DNA of 9,480 bases from Gemmatimonadales bacterium UBA4718 (GTDB taxonomy: Bacteria > Gemmatimonadota > Gemmatimonadetes > Gemmatimonadales > Gemmatimonadaceae). The stretch lies in the NCBI GenBank assembly GCA_002404375.1, contig DHJO01000161.1, forward strand, positions 6,085 to 15,564, given 5' to 3'. Below the pieces are notes generated by a model, which saw only the letters and a list, made by a program, of their open reading frames with translations, was not told the origin of the DNA and did no database searches. A program made the position numbers and the translations under genes. This document shows positions 1 through 6,844 of this stretch, piece after piece (position 1 is the first letter of the stretch; the number at the start of each line of letters is the position of its first letter).

Positions 1-347
1 AGTGTCTTATCGTCAGTCTCCCGGATGATTGCCGGGATCTCTTTCCAGCCAAGCTTCCTGGCTGCACGTAGACGACGTTCGCCGGCTATAAGCTCAAATC
101 CATCCTTACCAGGCCTGCGCCGGACAGTTATCGGCTGGAGGAGCCCGCTCGTCTTGAGACTTTCCTGCAGCTCGAGGAGATCTCCAGCGTTGAATTCTGT
201 TCTTGGCTGGAAGGGGTTTCGAGCTACTTGTGCGATCGGAATCAATTTCAACGCACCCTCGTCGCTCGAAGCCAGGCCTCCAGCTGTCCCGAGGAGTGCC
301 TCGAGTCCTCTTCCAAGCCGCCGCGGTGTTTTCTCAGTGGTCACCAT
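1..347 (-). CDS. parB: Chromosome partitioning protein ParB, N-terminal part (3' end outside window)
   Basis: ParB is the CTP-dependent DNA clamp that loads at parS sites, spreads on DNA and stimulates the ParA ATPase during chromosome segregation. The visible 115 codons hold the N-terminal ParA-activating peptide (residues 10-20, [11 protein letters not shown], like the LGKGINALF of Spo0J), the NPFQPR segment (44-49) that opens the ParB/Srx nuclease-like domain, and the CTP-binding GERRLRAA motif (89-96). The helix-turn-helix and dimerisation domains lie beyond base 1. The ATG at 345-347 sits inside the end of parA, a 14-base overlap, and is preceded by AAGGAG at good spacing, so the two genes are translated from one message. 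The gene is truncated only by the window edge; nothing suggests it is broken. The identification is secure. Confidence 0.95.
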   Translation of the reverse strand, partial: MVTTEKTPRRLGRGLEALLGTAGGLASSDEGALKLIPIAQVARNPFQPRTEFNAGDLLELQESLKTSGLLQPITVRRRPGKDGFELIAGERRLRAARKLGWKEIPAIIRETDDKT

Positions 348-1122
348 TCTCTCCTTGCTCAGTTCGCTCGATCAACTCTTTGGCGACATTCATGTAAGCC
401 TGTGCACCGACCGAGGCGGCATCGTAAAGAATGATCGGCTTGCCGAAGCTCGGGGCTTCCGCGAGTCGGACATTTCTGGGTACGACGCTGTTGAACACCT
501 TCGGTCCAAAGTATTCGCGAGCATCGTCAGCAACCTGTCTCGAGAGGTTTAACCGGGAGTCGTACATCGTCAGCAGGACCCCGTCGATACCTAGTTTCTC
601 ATTCGCGCTATGCTGGACTCGATGGACAGTATTCAAGAGTTGAGACAAACCCTCCAGTGCGTAGTATTCGCACTGGAGGGGGATGAGCAAGGCGTCTGCG
701 GCTGCTAACATGTTGATCGTGATCAGGCCCAATGACGGCGGGCAGTCGATGATTATGTATTCGTACTCGGGGCGAAGGGACTCGACCGACTGCCGCATGA
801 CATGTTCGCGGTCAGACCTATCGATGAGCTCCACCTCTGCTGCAGCCAGGTCGGGAGTCGCGCCTATGACGTCCAACTTCTTAAACTGGATGCTCGTTTG
901 ACGAGCGGATCCAAGATCGGAGTTTCCGACAAGGACATCGTATAGGGTGAGCGGTACATTTTCTTTTTGAAGGCCAACACCGCTGGTTGCATTCCCTTGA
1001 GGATCAGCGTCGACGAGGAGGGTTCGTTGTTCGGCGGCAGCAAGGCTCGCGGCGAGATTAACCGCGGTCGTCGTTTTTCCGACTCCACCCTTCTGATTTG
1101 CAATTGCAATTATTCGCGCCAC
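334..1122 (-). CDS. parA: Chromosome partitioning ATPase ParA (Soj family)
   Basis: ParA is a deviant Walker A ATPase that dimerises on ATP, binds DNA non-specifically, and moves or positions ParB-parS complexes; Soj-type members also affect replication initiation. The 262 residues are the typical chromosomal Soj length, without the extra N-terminal helix-turn-helix of plasmid type Ia ParA. Visible motifs are the deviant Walker A KGGVGKTT (11-18), the Walker A' segment VDADPQGN (37-44), Walker B IIIDCPPS (123-130), and the C-terminal [15 protein letters not shown] segment (216-230) typical of this family. The start is a GTG that gives the expected [13 protein letters not shown] beginning. The upstream ATG at 1143 is out of frame, and no good ribosome binding site is visible. 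Two parS-like sites lie 62-105 bases upstream, so ParB may bind its own operon's control region (inference). Confidence 0.97.
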   Translation of the reverse strand: MARIIAIANQKGGVGKTTTAVNLAASLAAAEQRTLLVDADPQGNATSGVGLQKENVPLTLYDVLVGNSDLGSARQTSIQFKKLDVIGATPDLAAAEVELIDRSDREHVMRQSVESLRPEYEYIIIDCPPSLGLITINMLAAADALLIPLQCEYYALEGLSQLLNTVHRVQHSANEKLGIDGVLLTMYDSRLNLSRQVADDAREYFGPKVFNSVVPRNVRLAEAPSFGKPIILYDAASVGAQAYMNVAKELIERTEQGENGDH

Positions 1123-1184
1123 GAATTCACACTGAGAGGCATGGCGCGTAATCTAGTGACCCGTTAGGGTGACCTGTCAGGGTA

Positions 1185-1200
1185 GTTTCCACGTGGAACA
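1185..1200. promoter_or_regulatory. parS-like ParB-binding site 1
   Basis: The sequence GTTTCCACGTGGAACA matches the palindrome TGTTCCACGTGGAACA at 14 of 16 positions. Its 12-base core TTCCACGTGGAA is a perfect palindrome. It is close to the well-known bacterial parS (TGTTTCACGTGAAACA) and lies just upstream of parA, where such sites are common. The half nearer site 2 is the perfect one. Binding by ParB is inferred from sequence and position. Confidence 0.85.
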
Positions 1201-1211
1201 ATTAGAACCAC

Positions 1212-1227
1212 TGTTCCACGTGGAAAT
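1212..1227. promoter_or_regulatory. parS-like ParB-binding site 2
   Basis: The sequence TGTTCCACGTGGAAAT is again 14 of 16 to the TGTTCCACGTGGAACA palindrome, with its perfect half facing site 1. The centres of the two sites are 27 bases apart. Bases 1186-1200 and 1212-1226 form a perfect 15-base inverted repeat around an 11-base spacer (1201-1211). The site ends 3 bases before the stop codon of the SIMPL-domain gene, so it lies in the only real gap between that gene and parA. Confidence 0.85.
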
Positions 1228-1230
1228 AGG

Positions 1231-1959
1231 CTATTGGCCAGGTATGAAACGCCAGCGGGTGCTCACCTCGACGGAGAGCGTTTCCTCACCTGGGTTGATT
1301 GGAGTATCTGCTTGTGCAGCGCCTCCCGCCATTAGCTTGCCCATCATCATCGGCCGCGGGGGAGGCGGGGAATAAGACCCGATATCAATCCCAAGAAGCG
1401 TCCCGAGTGACCCATGAGCAGCACGTGCCGCCGCCTCCGCATCAGCCCGCGCCTTTTCTATCGCCGACGCGATCGCCGTTCGTCGAGCCGTCTCGGTGTT
1501 TGAAGCATAGAACTGAAGCGACGTGATCATGTTCGCTCCATGCGAAAGTGCTGCGTCGATTACTGGTCCCACCTGACTCAACTTTCGAACATCGACAAGA
1601 ATCGTGTTGGTGACATTGTACGCAACAATCACCGGTTCCTTCCCCTGCTCGTAACGCTGTTCGGGATAGACGTTGTAATTGATCGTGGACAGCTGATCGT
1701 TTCCAAGACCCAGAGCTCGCAACGCCACCATCGCTGATTGCTGCTTATTTGCATTGTCGGCGGCTGCGGCCGCGGCCGTAGTTGCCCGGGTCTGCACACT
1801 GATCTGTACGGTAGCACGATCCGGGGAGATTTTGATTTCTCCTCTCCCAATAACAGCAATCTGCGGTATTGGCTCGCCTGTCGCTCGAATGTCCTGACCA
1901 TGTAGCGTTAGTGGCGCCAATAGTGCCATCTGCGCTAGGAGTCTTGCGGCATGTTTCAT
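1231..1959 (-). CDS. Secreted SIMPL-domain (DUF541, YggE/BP26-like) protein
   Basis: This is a 242-residue exported protein of the SIMPL/DUF541 family. Members such as E. coli YggE and Brucella BP26 form channel-like oligomers in the periplasm or outer membrane; YggE is linked to oxidative stress, and the molecular function is not settled. The first 20 or so residues (MKHAARLLAQMALLAPLTLH) look like a signal peptide, with mature protein starting near QDIRATGE. The family pattern follows: an IAVIGRGEIKISPDRA segment near 33-48, an alanine-rich helix after it, a YNVTNTILVDV strand near 120, and an ISTRWRF-like final strand. A proline-rich loop (SPPPPRP) lies near 195. The open frame extends upstream to 2130, but that part overlaps the channel gene and reads as nonsense; the ATG at 1959 gives the signal peptide. 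The ribosome binding site is weak. It lies 68 bases after the channel gene and may share its transcript. Confidence 0.85.
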   Translation of the reverse strand: MKHAARLLAQMALLAPLTLHGQDIRATGEPIPQIAVIGRGEIKISPDRATVQISVQTRATTAAAAAADNANKQQSAMVALRALGLGNDQLSTINYNVYPEQRYEQGKEPVIVAYNVTNTILVDVRKLSQVGPVIDAALSHGANMITSLQFYASNTETARRTAIASAIEKARADAEAAARAAHGSLGTLLGIDIGSYSPPPPRPMMMGKLMAGGAAQADTPINPGEETLSVEVSTRWRFIPGQ

Positions 1960-2027
1960 TTCAATTCTCAAAGATGAAGGGGTACTGAGTAAGACGTCAA
2001 TGTCCGCCAAGCTTGCACATTGAGCCT

Positions 2028-3008
2028 TCAGGTGTAAACCGTCTCGATTTCGTGAATCCTGCCCAGATTCATGCCGATGATTCCGGCAGCCTCGGTCCGC
2101 ATGAACATGTTCGCGAATTTTGCGCCCCACACAATCTCGTCCGCCTTGTATGAGGATCGCGAGTGCACGGTCTGCGAAAGGGTCTCATCGGTTCCGGTGA
2201 GAAGAATCAGGACCTCCGCGTCCGCGTCGAGAAGATCCTTGTCCGTAAGCCCCCAAATGGGACTGCTTGGGTCGATCGGATGGACGACCGTCCAGCTGAG
2301 GGTGAAGAAAACAACGCGCTGACGCTCCAGATTCAAGTCGTAAAATTTCCGTACGCTCATCCCGTCGACCTGCTCGAGCTTGGTAAGAATGACCTGAATC
2401 TGAACCTCGATGAGCTGACTGCTTCTCCCATTCGCAATTCTGAACTCAAGAGCGGTCTTGTCGCGATATGGAGCGACGATCGCATTACGGCTATAAACAA
2501 TTCTTGCAGAAGGCCGGGAGAATCTGCTGAAAATCACGCCTGTCGCGAGCGCTATCCCGAGAATGTTCATCAGCGCCTCGATCGTTACAAGAGTGTTCGC
2601 GGCGACTCCAACCGGGATGATATTCCCGTATCCGATTGTCGCGAACGTATCGACGCTGAAGAAGAACGCGCGATAGAATGGGTGGCCCGCGAAGCTCCCG
2701 GTGGCGGACTGAAGCGCGTCCGGCCCACACAGCAGGAACGCAAACGCGAACAGTGCGTTGACAGCGACGTAAGATGCTGTGATGAAGCCGAGTAACTTTG
2801 ACCACGATATAATGAGCAGCCAGTGGTAAAGGCTCAGTGCGGAAAGTGGATTCAGGCCTTCGCGGACTACGTTGAAGGTTCCATCGCGATTCAATAATCG
2901 CTGCCGTGCACCTCGTGCAACCTCGGTTCCGAAACCAAGATCCTTGAACTCTTCCTCCGAACTTCTTGGAACGGCGACGGCCTGGTCGGTGAATGTCGGT
3001 GACGTCAC
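2028..3008 (-). CDS. KirBac-type inward rectifier potassium channel
   Basis: This encodes a 326-residue inner-membrane potassium channel, close in length to KirBac1.1. Residues 38-51 (LLNRDGTFNVVREG) match the conserved segment before the slide helix, and YHWLLIISW (61-69) is the slide helix. The first membrane helix spans about 70-93, the pore helix about 113-123, the selectivity filter TIGYG is at 124-128, and the second membrane helix runs about 138-161. Residues 165-326 form the cytoplasmic immunoglobulin-like regulatory domain of Kir channels (for example NAIVAPYRDKTALEFRIANGR and the VVHPIDPSSPIWG region). The filter is intact, so the channel should conduct potassium. The start is a GTG at 3006-3008 with an AGGAAAGG ribosome binding site about six bases upstream. 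Bacterial Kir channels have no agreed physiological role. The downstream neighbour is a periplasmic SIMPL protein. Confidence 0.95.
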   Translation of the reverse strand: MTSPTFTDQAVAVPRSSEEEFKDLGFGTEVARGARQRLLNRDGTFNVVREGLNPLSALSLYHWLLIISWSKLLGFITASYVAVNALFAFAFLLCGPDALQSATGSFAGHPFYRAFFFSVDTFATIGYGNIIPVGVAANTLVTIEALMNILGIALATGVIFSRFSRPSARIVYSRNAIVAPYRDKTALEFRIANGRSSQLIEVQIQVILTKLEQVDGMSVRKFYDLNLERQRVVFFTLSWTVVHPIDPSSPIWGLTDKDLLDADAEVLILLTGTDETLSQTVHSRSSYKADEIVWGAKFANMFMRTEAAGIIGMNLGRIHEIETVYT

Positions 3009-3058
3009 GCGAGACCTTTCCTGAAGGATGCTTGCGCTGATTGAGCTACATCGGAAAA

Positions 3059-3991
3059 ATGGCCACGATTGTTAGCCAACGCTACATTGCTGCGATGAAA
3101 CCCCCGGACACTTCGATCGGTCGTGCCACACTGCTGATCGTGGTGTCCGCGCTGAGCTTCGGGTCGATCTCCGTGCTCACTGTTCTGATCACAGGAGCCG
3201 GAGTTCCGCTCCTCACCGCGATGGCGTGGCGTTATGTAGTGGCTGCGGCTCTGTTTCTCCCGATCATTGGCGTCAGGCAACTCGGATCGATCCCCAGGCA
3301 ACGTCTGGTGCAGCTTCTGTTGATCGGCGGATTCGGACAGGCGCTAATCACTTACCTCAGCCTGCACGCACTCGAATACATACCCGTTGGTCCGCTGGCT
3401 TTCCTCTTTTATACGTATCCTGCATGGGTCGCATTGCTGGCGGCGATACGCCGAACCGAAAGACTGACGTCAGTGCGCGCAGTCGCGCTGACTCTGGCCC
3501 TTGTCGGCGTCGCGGTAATGGTGGGAGCGCCCTCTACCGACAAGCTGAATCCTACTGGAGTCGTACTCGCTCTCGCCTCCGCGCTACTCTACTCGGCATA
3601 CCTGCCCTCACTCGAGCACCTTCAGCAGGGGATGCCAGCTTTGGTTTCCGCTTTTCTACTGATTGTAGGCGCAGCGATCACTTTTGTCATCGCCGCACTC
3701 TTTTCGCGCCAGCTCGATCTGCCAACAGGTGCGCCAGTATGGTCGAACATTTTCCTGCTCGCACTGGTATCGACCGTGATCGCATTTTCCGCTCTGATAA
3801 AAGGTCTATCAGTTCTCGGGCCGGTGAGAACCGCCGTAATTGCGACCGTCGAGCCTTTCTTCACCGCAGTGCTGGGTGTGGCGGTGCTCGGAAATCAGCT
3901 AACCCTAACTACGCTGGTTGGCGGCATCCTCATCGCTTCCGCTGTGCTGCTGATACAGTGGAGCTCGACTCGGCTGGAAGTTATCGCGTAG
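3059..3991 (+). CDS. EamA/DMT-superfamily transporter
   Basis: This is a ten-helix inner-membrane transporter of the drug/metabolite transporter superfamily with two EamA repeats. The first repeat spans roughly the first 140 residues, with hydrophobic segments such as ATLLIVVSALSFGSISVL and a GPLAFLFYTYPAWVALLAA stretch typical of the family. The second repeat runs to the end, with PVRTAVIATVEPFFTAVLGVAVLG as the matching signature. Members export amino acids, metabolites or drugs; the substrate cannot be told from sequence. Three starts are possible: TTG at 3041, ATG at 3059 (used here, 310 residues) and ATG at 3095 (298 residues). The 3095 start gives the most typical short N-terminus, but none has a strong ribosome binding site. 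It starts head-to-head with the channel gene, and its stop overlaps the end of mnmG by 11 bases. Confidence 0.9.
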   Translation: MATIVSQRYIAAMKPPDTSIGRATLLIVVSALSFGSISVLTVLITGAGVPLLTAMAWRYVVAAALFLPIIGVRQLGSIPRQRLVQLLLIGGFGQALITYLSLHALEYIPVGPLAFLFYTYPAWVALLAAIRRTERLTSVRAVALTLALVGVAVMVGAPSTDKLNPTGVVLALASALLYSAYLPSLEHLQQGMPALVSAFLLIVGAAITFVIAALFSRQLDLPTGAPVWSNIFLLALVSTVIAFSALIKGLSVLGPVRTAVIATVEPFFTAVLGVAVLGNQLTLTTLVGGILIASAVLLIQWSSTRLEVIA

Positions 3992-5912
3992 CAGCAAGTC
4001 GTCGTCGGCGTTCGACCTCGATGACGAGATTCTGCAGATCACTGGGGCTGACACCAGGAATTCGCGAAGCCTGAGCGAGCGAGAGCGGTCTCAGCTTCGA
4101 GAGCTTTTGCCTCGCTTCCGTCGACAGTGACTGCATATCACCGTACTCGAGATCATCATCGAGAGAGAAGTCGCCCATACGGCGCATACGATCGGCTTGC
4201 GCTCTCTCGCGCTCGAAGTAGCCGGCGTATTTGATTTCCAGATCCGCGGTGATGAGCGCCTCGTCGTCGAGATCGGCACCCTGCCCTACCGCATCGAGCA
4301 AGGCCCGAAGCGAAACATCCTGACGGCGCGCCACTTCGACGATTCTGACGGGCTGCAGGAGCTCAGAGTTTCCAGCAGCTGACAGAATGGTCGCGGCCTG
4401 GTGCGGCTGTATGCTCGTCGTTTCCGCCAGTCGAAGGGCTGAATCCTCATGATGCAGTCGCGTGCTGATGGTTTCCTCCTCTGGGGCAGAATAAAGATCA
4501 AGACCGAGTCCGATACTACCCAAGCGTCGCAGCGCATTGTCCTGACGGACTGTGAGCCTGAACTCGGAGCGCGAAGTGAATAGCCTGTACGGCTCGTCGA
4601 CGCCGCGTGTAACCAGGTCGTCAACGAGAACTCCTATGTAGGAAGTCTCTCTGCCAAGGATGAGTGGCTTCCGGTCTTGCGTCGAAAGCGCTGCGTTCAA
4701 CCCGGCAACAACTCCCTGCCCGGCAGCCTCCTCATACCCGGTGGTGCCGTTGATCTGTCCGGCGAAATAGAGCCCGCGTATGGCTTTTACCTGAAGCGAA
4801 GGATCGAGCTGAGTCGGCGGATAGTAATCGTATTCGATCGCGTAGCCCGCACGGTTCATTGCGACATTCGACAATCCGCGGATAGATCGCAGAATCTCGA
4901 GTTGTACAGGTGCGGGAAGGGAAGTCGACAAGCCGTTCACATAGAGCTCGGAGGTATCGTGTCCCTCGGGCTCGAGAAAGATCTGATGCCGCTCCGCGTC
5001 AGGAAATTTTACAATCTTGTCCTCAACGGATGGGCAGTATCGAGGGCCGCGCGAAGAGATCGCACCACCGTACATCGCGGATTTGGTGATATTCTCCTTG
5101 ATTATCTGCTTACCTTCTGCCTTGAGGAAAGTGATCCAGCACGGCATTTGTGCGGGATGCCTCGTGTCCGATCCGTTTTGGCGCTTCGAGCGCCAGAAAT
5201 GAGACCACGAGTAGTCGAACTGCTCGATCTCGCTTTCCTGTCGCTCCAAGTGGGAGAAATCGACAGAGCGTCCATCGATGCGCGGCGGAGTTCCGGTTTT
5301 GAACCGGGCAACAGTGAGTCCTGCTTGTTCCAGTTGTTCGGCAAGATGAGTAGTTGCGTTTTCACCCGCGCGGCCGCCGGAAAGGTGGGTTTCAGCGCCA
5401 ATATGGATTCGCCCGCGGAGGAAAGTGCCGGTAGTGATAACGACCGCCCGTGCACCAAAGCGTCTTCCTTCGAGGGTTTCGACGCCAAGTACACGTGCTT
5501 CGTCCTGGTCAAGCAAAAGCCGCGCGACGGTCCCCTGCACGGTACGCAGGGTTTCATGTTCCTCGAGGAGGGACCTCACTGCGCGTCGATAGAGCCCCCG
5601 GTCGCACTGAGCGCGTGGAGCCCATACCGCTGGACCCTTGCTCCGATTGAGCATGCGGAACTGGAGCATAGCGAGATCCGTGGCTCTTCCCATTATCCCG
5701 CCCAGAGCGTCCACTTCGCGTACGACGGTTCCTTTCGCAATCCCACCGATCGCAGGGTTGCACGACATCTGGCCGATCGTTTCGAGCGCGCTAGTGATGA
5801 GCCCTACACGGGAACCCAGGCGAGCTGCCGCAACTGCGGCTTCAGTTCCGGCGTGACCGGCCCCGATGACAACCACATCGAACTCGGCCTCGAAATCCTT
5901 CGACTGGGACAT
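3981..5912 (-). CDS. mnmG: tRNA uridine 5-carboxymethylaminomethyl modification enzyme MnmG (GidA)
   Basis: MnmG is an FAD-dependent enzyme that works with the GTPase MnmE to install the carboxymethylaminomethyl group on wobble uridine 34 of several tRNAs, using methylene-tetrahydrofolate and glycine. The protein has 643 residues (E. coli 629). The FAD-binding GAGHAGTEAA motif is at 17-26, the first family signature GPRYCPSVEDKI at 289-300 with the conserved cysteine, and the second, AGQINGTTGYEEAAGQG, at 384-400. The C-terminal helical domain that contacts MnmE and tRNA contains LEIKYAGYFERER (558-570) and ends with RPLSLAQASRIPGVSPSD (608-625). All expected parts are present. There is no Shine-Dalgarno-like sequence before the ATG. 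No rsmG follows; downstream is the convergent transporter, so the usual mnmG-rsmG-parAB order is not kept. Confidence 0.98.
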   Translation of the reverse strand: MSQSKDFEAEFDVVVIGAGHAGTEAAVAAARLGSRVGLITSALETIGQMSCNPAIGGIAKGTVVREVDALGGIMGRATDLAMLQFRMLNRSKGPAVWAPRAQCDRGLYRRAVRSLLEEHETLRTVQGTVARLLLDQDEARVLGVETLEGRRFGARAVVITTGTFLRGRIHIGAETHLSGGRAGENATTHLAEQLEQAGLTVARFKTGTPPRIDGRSVDFSHLERQESEIEQFDYSWSHFWRSKRQNGSDTRHPAQMPCWITFLKAEGKQIIKENITKSAMYGGAISSRGPRYCPSVEDKIVKFPDAERHQIFLEPEGHDTSELYVNGLSTSLPAPVQLEILRSIRGLSNVAMNRAGYAIEYDYYPPTQLDPSLQVKAIRGLYFAGQINGTTGYEEAAGQGVVAGLNAALSTQDRKPLILGRETSYIGVLVDDLVTRGVDEPYRLFTSRSEFRLTVRQDNALRRLGSIGLGLDLYSAPEEETISTRLHHEDSALRLAETTSIQPHQAATILSAAGNSELLQPVRIVEVARRQDVSLRALLDAVGQGADLDDEALITADLEIKYAGYFERERAQADRMRRMGDFSLDDDLEYGDMQSLSTEARQKLSKLRPLSLAQASRIPGVSPSDLQNLVIEVERRRRLAATR

Positions 5913-5974
5913 ACATTAAAGATAAGCATCGCGACGAACACCCGACGCAGTTAGTCTCTAATCGAACATAAATC

Positions 5975-6274
5975 ATGGCGCTGGAGCTTGCTCACGGTCA
6001 TGCGGTCATCCTCATCCGTCAAAGTGCCTTCGAGCGTAGCGGGATAACGCGTAGCGCAATTGATGAGCGGTACAATCTTACCGTCGATGAATTTCGGGTT
6101 GAGGAGGGCCTGGTCGTATTGGGCCCGCTCCCGTCGGACGATATCCTACCGGAGCTGATCGACGATCTCGAGCGAAGTGGTCTCGTTTACTTCGACGACT
6201 TCTTCGATCTGAGCGGAAACTGGCCGGAGTGGCTGACGCTCTTTGCGCGGGGTGTAAAGACAGGGCGAAGCTAG
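5975..6274 (+). CDS. Unrecognised small acidic protein, 99 residues
   Basis: I do not recognise the family. The protein is soluble in appearance, with no signal peptide or membrane segment. It is rich in Asp and Glu in its second half and ends with a distinctive aromatic and acidic segment (YFDDFFDLSGNWPEWL, residues 72-87). The middle reads as alternating short strands and helices (LVVLGPLPSDDILPELIDDLERSGL), which resembles a small alpha/beta fold. No catalytic motif stands out. The frame is likely real: it fills the space between two well-supported genes, starts 62 bases from the divergent mnmG start, and its stop codon overlaps that of the NfeD-like gene in a shared CTAG. No Shine-Dalgarno-like sequence is seen. 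The location beside mnmG does not by itself show a tRNA-related role. Confidence 0.7.
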   Translation: MALELAHGHAVILIRQSAFERSGITRSAIDERYNLTVDEFRVEEGLVVLGPLPSDDILPELIDDLERSGLVYFDDFFDLSGNWPEWLTLFARGVKTGRS

Positions 6275-6813
6275 AGGCGCTGTTCGACGACGGACCACTC
6301 TTCGACGAAGGCAATGCCACTCTCGATTCTGTCGATCACGACCTCCGCACCGACGGACAATGATCTTTCGCTCAACGCGCGGGCGGGAACTCGAAGTTGC
6401 CGGCCCAAATGCTCGTAGGCGATTTCTCCGGCACCGCCGGGTGCGATTTCCTGGGTAACCACCGCGAGCTGACCCTGGATCTCATCAATGTGTCCGGAGG
6501 AAGGGCCGGCGCGTAGTGCCCATCGCGCGAGAAGCGTGATCATTCCGCTGATGGCGAGTCCACCGCTCGCGATAGCGATCAGTAGTATGGCCCACGAGGG
6601 TAAACGAGTGCGGGAGACAAGTGGATATCCAGCTGCTCCGAGGCCTACCGCGAATGCAGCAATCGCCGGGAGGTTGAAGAACGGAGAAGGCGCCCTCGAG
6701 CGGTTTCTCCGCGCGTGCTCAACGCCGTGCAGCATGGCGAATACTGCCAGCAACAACCCACCAATGAACGACGCGAGAAAAACTATGCGCAGGATCGTCA
6801 CTCGCTCGAGCAC
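6271..6813 (-). CDS. Membrane protein with NfeD-like C-terminal OB-fold domain
   Basis: This 180-residue protein has three predicted membrane helices (about 8-28, 47-65 and 73-96) followed by a C-terminal beta-rich domain (about 113-178). That domain follows the NfeD-like pattern: GQLAVVTQEIAPGGAGEI, then a strand, VPARA, a glycine-containing turn (SVGAEVVIDRI) and a last FVEEW strand. NfeD-like proteins usually pair with stomatin/SPFH-family proteins in membrane microdomains; no such partner is in the window. The start is a GTG at 6811-6813, giving the hydrophobic N-terminus at once; an ATG at 6848 is in another frame and stops after 17 codons, but may help couple translation to the gene before it. 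It is the last of three closely spaced minus-strand genes. The domain call is good; the role is unknown. Confidence 0.75.
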   Translation of the reverse strand: MLERVTILRIVFLASFIGGLLLAVFAMLHGVEHARRNRSRAPSPFFNLPAIAAFAVGLGAAGYPLVSRTRLPSWAILLIAIASGGLAISGMITLLARWALRAGPSSGHIDEIQGQLAVVTQEIAPGGAGEIAYEHLGRQLRVPARALSERSLSVGAEVVIDRIESGIAFVEEWSVVEQRL

Positions 6814-6844
6814 GTATCCAGATTGGACCTGATGCGAGTCGCGC

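Noticed and set aside
1129..1184. Possible parA promoter on the minus strand (CTGACA and TAGATT, 19 bases apart)
   Set aside because: The spacing is long and the -10 match is poor, so it cannot be supported over chance.
1960..2130. N-terminal extension of the SIMPL-domain frame
   Set aside because: The extra 57 residues overlap the channel gene and look unlike protein; the ATG at 1959 directly precedes a signal peptide.
2163..2795. A 210-codon plus-strand frame opposite the potassium channel
   Set aside because: It is antisense to a well-supported KirBac gene, strongly charged, and without any family signature.
3226..4074. A 282-codon plus-strand frame overlapping the EamA gene
   Set aside because: It is rich in Arg and Ser, shares the strand with a clear ten-helix transporter in another frame, and shows no recognisable motif.
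4677..5954. A 425-codon plus-strand open frame opposite mnmG
   Set aside because: It lies wholly antisense to a fully conserved mnmG and reads as composition-driven sequence with no domain. Long antisense frames are expected opposite GC-rich genes.
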